This document shows, piece by piece, positions 59,046-64,000 of a DNA stretch of 64,000 nucleotides. This DNA is from Diatrype stigma (taxonomy: Eukaryota > Ascomycota > Sordariomycetes > Xylariales > Diatrypaceae). Made by a program: the position numbers and the translations under genes. A model generated the notes under the pieces. It was not told the origin of the DNA, did not search any database, and was given only the letters and a program-made list of their open reading frames with translations. The stretch's first letter is position 1. Each line of letters starts with the position of its first letter. Location: assembly GCA_022225965.2 (NCBI GenBank), contig JAKJXP020000006.1, positions 248,001 through 312,000 of the forward strand. Reading direction: 5' to 3'.

Positions 59046-59983
59046 TATAATAGTTTTTTACTAAGGTATTTAAGCGATTACCGATCGATTTATAACGAAT
59101 AAGCCAGCCAAAATGCCTAATAATTCGAATAAATTAATTGTCTTTATTTATTGTTTTATTTTTTATATGCCTTGCGTATTTTTTTTTCGTAATGCGTTAA
59201 TATTTATTAAGCGTTAATAAAGTATTTCTTCGGTTTTTAAGTATTATATTCGACGAATTATTTTTTTTATTTAATAAGGAATTCCTTCGGCTTTTAGTCG
59301 TTGCAATAGCAAATAATATTCTTTATTATCCATTTTTCCTATTCCTTTTTTAGGTTTAGTAATGCCGATTATTCGAAGCCTTTTCGGCAATCGTGCCACG
59401 GCTTTAGGGAAAAAATAAGGAATATATCGTAAATACGTTAATACTTTACGGATAACTTAATTCGGTAAGCTTATATTTCCATTCGTTCGATAACTTGCAT
59501 CCGAATATACGTCGATACCAACTTGGCCCTTTTTTTAAATCTAAAGTTCTTCGTAAATAAAGCTATTATTTAGCCTTCCTTAAATTCCATAAATATATAA
59601 CGCTTATTATAATGTTTCTTTTAAATCGCCGTCGCTTTTTTCCAATAAGCGCGTATTCGTCGCCGGATTTCTTTCGTTTAGTTTAAACGTTTCTTTATTC
59701 TTTATATTTAAAGCTATAACCGCTTAAGCATTTATTTTATTATGCGGAAATAATAGCCATATAATGCTTTAAACGGTAAATATTCCGTAAATGCGTTGCG
59801 ATAATTATTATAACTAAATTCGGCTTTATGCAAAATTTTGGCTTAATTGTTTTGCTTTGCGTTATAATATTTTCGAAAATATTTTTTTAAGCTTTAATTT
59901 ATGCGCTTTATTTAGCCGTTCGTTTATAAGTAATACGTCGTTAATAATCGGCACTTAATTTTCCGCGCGTTATAAAGCTTTTT

Positions 59984-60214
59984 TTAAAACTTATTAATTA
60001 ATAATTTATTTTTATTATTAACGATGCTTTTAAATAATCCGAATCGATATTTTACTTTTCGATATAGGATTTCCGTTAATTCGACGGCCGTAAACGTTTT
60101 TAATATAAATATAAATAATGCCATTTTCGTAAATCGGTTTATAATAATTAAAATAACGTTATAATTAATTCCGTTATTTTTTAGGCTTATTAAAAAATCC
60201 GTAATAAAATCCAT
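59984..60214 (-). pseudogene. Integrase core remnant of the second copy
   Basis: A 76-codon open stretch reads MDFITDFLISL then VILIIINRFTKMALFI and ELTEILYRKVKYRFG, matching the integrase catalytic core (first Asp in DFIT, the DRFTK block here NRFTK). It is the best preserved protein piece of the two elements. D-to-N changes fit RIP. Confidence 0.88.
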
Positions 60215-61349
60215 GCTAATTTCTTAAAACGGCTGGTTCGGTAACGACAAAAATTACAACGTTTCGTACGGCTTATGCCTGGATTTTATGGCTTCTTAAT
60301 ACGTCGAATACGACTTAACGTACGTTCGAATATCGGTCGCCATGTTTTCTTAATGGAACTTCCGCTTTAAAAGTTTTATAATTCGCTAGTCCCTTATATA
60401 ATCCGCTTTTAAATCGTCGTAATATTAATATATTAATTATTGCTATAAAATAAATTGCGCCGAAATTATTAGCTTATTCTTAAAAAAAAAAACGTCGTAT
60501 TTATTTATACGGTAATCGTTTCGAATATTAAGTTATCGGCGAACGATTTCCGTTAGGGTTTATAAGTTTAGGTTTTTTTTTTGCAGCTCTTTAATTTATT
60601 CGTAAAATCGTCGAAACGCCTTTAATATTTAAACGCCTTTTTTTTTCGTTAAAGCTTCCGTTAACGGAAAAAAAACGTTTTGCGATAATATCTCGGCGTT
60701 TACGTAATCGTTTTCGGATTTCGATCTTTCGAAGCCCGAACGTTTAAAAGTTTTGCCTTTATTGGCCCTTTATGCCTTTTTTGCGATACGCATTAAAACG
60801 GCCACGTAATGGAATTCTTTCGGCATTTGCTAGCTATTTAGGGCCCATTCCTGTTATAATACTAAATAAGGATTTCCTTCGATTTTCGCTTTTACGGTCG
60901 TTATTTAAATGGCGATTATTCGGTATTCGGTCGGAAATTTTGCGGTTAACGAATTTTATATTGCCCGAAACATTTACTTAATTTTAAAATAATTGGAATG
61001 GCTATAATTCCAATTCGTTAATACTTGTTTTATTTCGATTAATAGCTTTTCCGTAAAATAAAGCTTTTTCGTTAAAATAAATAATACGTCGCCGAAATAA
61101 ATCGGCTTAAACATATAATCCGATTGCTAATTAGGTCCGTTAATTGGATTCGTAATTTCCGGCTTATATTATAAGTTAAAATTAAATTGAAACAGCTTAT
61201 ATATTTAACGGGCCAATCTGTTTCGAAAATCCTTCGCCGAAACGTTAATAATTCTTTATAAAGCTTTATAATTTATAAATACGGAAAACTTTTATTCGGT
61301 TTTTTTTAAAAAGTGGCGTTAATGTTTTAAATTTTCGATTATAATTAGG

Positions 61350-62400
61350 AATTCCTATTAATTCGTTCCTTATTGCGTTTCGGTATTTATAAATTTCCGC
61401 AATTAAAAAATAACGGATTTTTATTTATTGCCATATAATTGGAATAAAATTCCGGAAATCGCCTTTAGGAATGCATTCGTTTTTATTTTTATCTTTTTAA
61501 TATAATCTTAATATCGGAACATAATTGCCGATTAAAAGGCGCCTTATAACTTTATAAAAGCCGTTTTTGCCTTATTTAGTTATTAAAAAGTTCGTTACCG
61601 CGTTTTTTTTAAAAGCGTTATAATTAACGCGGTAATTTTAAAATAACTAAATATAAATTTCTTATAAAAGTTAATAAATCCTATAAATACCTAAATATTT
61701 CGAACCGATTTAAAATACGGCTATTATTATATAACGGCAATCTTATTCGGATTTATCTTAATTTTATCGGTATTTATAATGAACCCTAAAAACGAAATTT
61801 CCTTTTAAAAAAACTCGTATTTAAACAATTTTATAAATAGCTAATATTTTCATAAATATTCGTAAATCAATCGGAAATGCATCGCATGTTTCTTTTTATT
61901 TTCCGAAAAAATAATAATATTATCCAAATACATTATGTAAATTTTATTCATTAATCCGGCTAGGGCCTTATATATATAAGCCTAAAAAATAACCGGAATA
62001 TTCGTTAATTTAAACGGCATAATAATATACTTAAATTATCCATAACGCATACGAAAAGCGATCTTTTATTTATTATCCTTTTTAATGCGGATCTTATAAT
62101 AAGCGTTTTTTAAATTAAGCTTAATAAAGACCTTAACGGAACTTAATCGGCTTATAATTTCCGAAATTAGGAACAAAAAATAACGATTTTTAATCGTTAT
62201 TTTATTTAGCGCCTTATAATTTACGTATAAACGAAACGCGCCTTTTTTTTTTAAACGAATAATACCGGGGCTATAATTTCGAATTTAAATTTTTAAATAC
62301 GCCTTATTATTAAGTATTTCTCCAAATACGTTTCGAATTTTTTCCGTTAAGGCTTCGATATAAAATAAATCGAACCCGTAATAAAAAATAACTATCCTGG
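61350..62400 (-). pseudogene. Reverse transcriptase remnant of the second copy
   Basis: At about 61900-61945 the minus strand reads MYLDNIIIFSE, so one of the two active-site aspartates survives, unlike copy one. GFINFYKKFI lies downstream at about 61630-61690. Limits are approximate. Confidence 0.8.
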
Positions 62401-64000
62401 TATAAAATTAATAGCGTGCTTTGTTTATTTTAAAATTAAATAGGCTTTCGTTTTTTTTTCGGAATATACATTTTCGAAATCCTTTAAGCAATTTAGCAAT
62501 ATAACCGTTTTTTCGACGTTGTTTTTGCCGAATTTAAAAATGTCTCGATCGTTTTCGAATCCGATTAAATTTACCTAATAAACCGGCTTACTTACGAAAG
62601 CAAATTCGGCTAACTTCTTGCCGTCGATTTCCTTTAAACCGCTAAACGTTTACCGATAAATAGCCGTTTTTAATATTATTCCTAATCGCCTTATGTTAAA
62701 ACAAAACAAAAAAGAATTAAGCGTTTTACGGTCGCGACGAATCGTAAAAAATAATTAATAAAACTTTCGTTTTTTTTTTTGCTGCGTTTATTATTTTTAC
62801 GTCGAATTCGTATGTTTTATAGTATTTAATAAAAGCGTCATTAATCCTTAATAATTTCGGCCATATAACGGTAACCGGTCGGAGCTTTTTTTTTTTAACG
62901 AAACGCCGGCTTATTGTATTAATTTAGGCCCTTATATTTAAGTTAATTCTTATCGTAATAAACGTTACGCCTTTTTTTAGAAATACGGTTGCGGCTTTTC
63001 GAAACGGCGGGCTTATACCGACCGTACGTAAAAGCTCCGTCGAAATAAGTTATATATAAGCGTTTATTTCGATAAGCCATTTTCCGATCCCGAATTAATA
63101 CTGGAATCGTCGTATTAAGTAAGGTTTTAAACGGTTACGGAAAGAATAATTCTAAGTACGCCCGGCGGCGCCCTTTCGCCTTTTGGTCGAAATAAAAGCT
63201 CCGAACGCTTTTTCTTTTTATAAATAATAACTCGGTACCCTTTTTTTCCGTAATTCTAATACGTTATTAATAGCTTTTTTTGTTTTTGTTACTAAACCGA
63301 TTTATTACGGTCGGAATTTATTCGGCGCTTAAAATTTCCTTATTAATCGCTTTTGTTTCGCTTTTTTTAAGCATTAGGCGTTTTAACGCTAAACATCCTA
63401 TTTCTTTCGGGCTTTAAAAAAGCGCCATTATACGACCGTTTATTCTTGCGTTATTTTATTTTTAAAACCTAGCTTTTGCGTTAAGCTTATTGGATTTAAT
63501 TAATATCCGTTATTACAATAAAAAGTTATTTTAATATAACCTTTTGCTTTAATATTTTCATTTTTAATGCAAATTATAAACGATAATAAAAATAATGCAT
63601 TAAACGCGGATTTTTTTATTAAAAATTTAATTCCGATCCTTTTACGTTGGCTTAATAAATTCGTTACGTAATAAAGAATTTTATTAATAATTCGTCGCCT
63701 TAACGTAAATTTTCGAACGCATTTCGAAACGTACGCATTACGTATTCGGAATTTATATGCCTTTTTTTAACGAAAAACCATAAATTCTCGAACGCCGTTT
63801 TAACGACGCTTTTTTCCATATTATCGCGATACGATTATTATTTAGCCTAAAGGTCGTTTTTTATACGGCCCGTAATTTAATATATATATATTACTTTAAT
63901 TTGCCTTAATTTTTCGATAATATTGGTTTCGGTAATAAAAATAATTTATTTTTTTTTTTATATCGTAAACCGTTTATTAAGCATTCGGTTTAAGTATTTC

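Larger units (their letters stand above)
46757..64000. repeat. AT-rich, RIP-like block made of decayed retrotransposons
   Basis: From here to the edge the DNA is strongly A+T-rich, with abundant TpA, frequent CpG and very scarce CpA/TpG. That bias is expected when RIP converts CpA to TpA on both strands. No intact gene is present; only nested LTR retroelement remains are visible. The 270 bp before the first LTR (46757-47026) is plain AT-rich DNA with a T homopolymer near 46846-46861. Confidence 0.9.
56651..64000 (-). mobile_element. Second copy of the same Ty3/Gypsy family, cut by the window edge
   Basis: It starts with a 212-bp LTR (56651-56862) and its interior follows the first copy segment by segment: identical order of the tandem repeat, integrase and reverse transcriptase, on the minus strand. 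Window base 64000 corresponds to about 54285 in the first copy, so roughly 730 bp including the other LTR lie beyond the edge. Up to this point it is about 90 bp longer than copy one, part of the difference being in the tandem repeat. It is heavily RIP-degraded with stops in all frames. The five bases before it are TAAAT. Confidence 0.88.

Overview
The window is nuclear DNA of a filamentous ascomycete, most likely a Sordariomycete. The evidence is short GT-AG introns (58-234 nt) with CTAAC/CTAAT-like branch sites, GC-rich third codon positions in housekeeping genes, fungus-specific families (GT62 mannosyltransferase, AreA-type domain protein, HET-domain relic) and a 17 kb AT-rich block that looks like repeat-induced point mutation (RIP). 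Species cannot be fixed from the sequence alone.

Layout, left to right. (1) 2-3433: 3' part of a long disordered serine-rich protein, plus strand. (2) 6617-7918: GT62 Anp1/Van1-type Golgi mannosyltransferase. (3) 8871-9673: dead fragment of a HET-domain gene. (4) 11008-12501 minus: four-exon SDR oxidoreductase with a probable mitochondrial leader. (5) 12.5-28.4 kb: gene-poor DNA with microsatellites, a 551-bp TIR element (18097-18647) and an eroded coding relic (about 19.6-21.3 kb). (6) 28486-30040: three-exon protein with the AreA GATA-like N-terminal domain but no GATA finger. (7) 33791-35981 minus and 36356-37887 plus: the leucine-catabolism genes mccB and ivdA, divergent over a 374-bp shared promoter. 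(8) 38934-40508: RGG-box protein. (9) 41287-42684 minus: dienelactone hydrolase-family protein. (10) 43706-44295: C2H2 zinc-finger relic. (11) 44977-46392 minus: ATP12, the F1-ATPase assembly chaperone. (12) From about 46757 to the right edge: AT-rich RIP-like block.

The AT-rich block resolves into three elements. A complete Ty3/Gypsy-type retrotransposon (47027-55018) has two 212-bp LTRs and a 5-bp target duplication, with pol on the minus strand. A second copy of the same family begins with a third 212-bp LTR at 56651 and runs off the window. Between them is a plus-strand gag relic of a different, older element that the second copy interrupts. All reading frames are full of stops, and CpA/TpG is scarce while TpA is abundant.

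Functionally, four of the intact genes are predicted mitochondrial (mccB, ivdA, ATP12, SDR), with a possible fifth (the hydrolase isoform). Only mccB and ivdA are an obvious pathway pair: isovaleryl-CoA dehydrogenase makes the substrate of 3-methylcrotonyl-CoA carboxylase. Exon boundaries were set by reading frame and splice consensus and give protein lengths that close in frame; none is backed by transcripts. No convincing tRNA, rRNA or CRISPR was seen.
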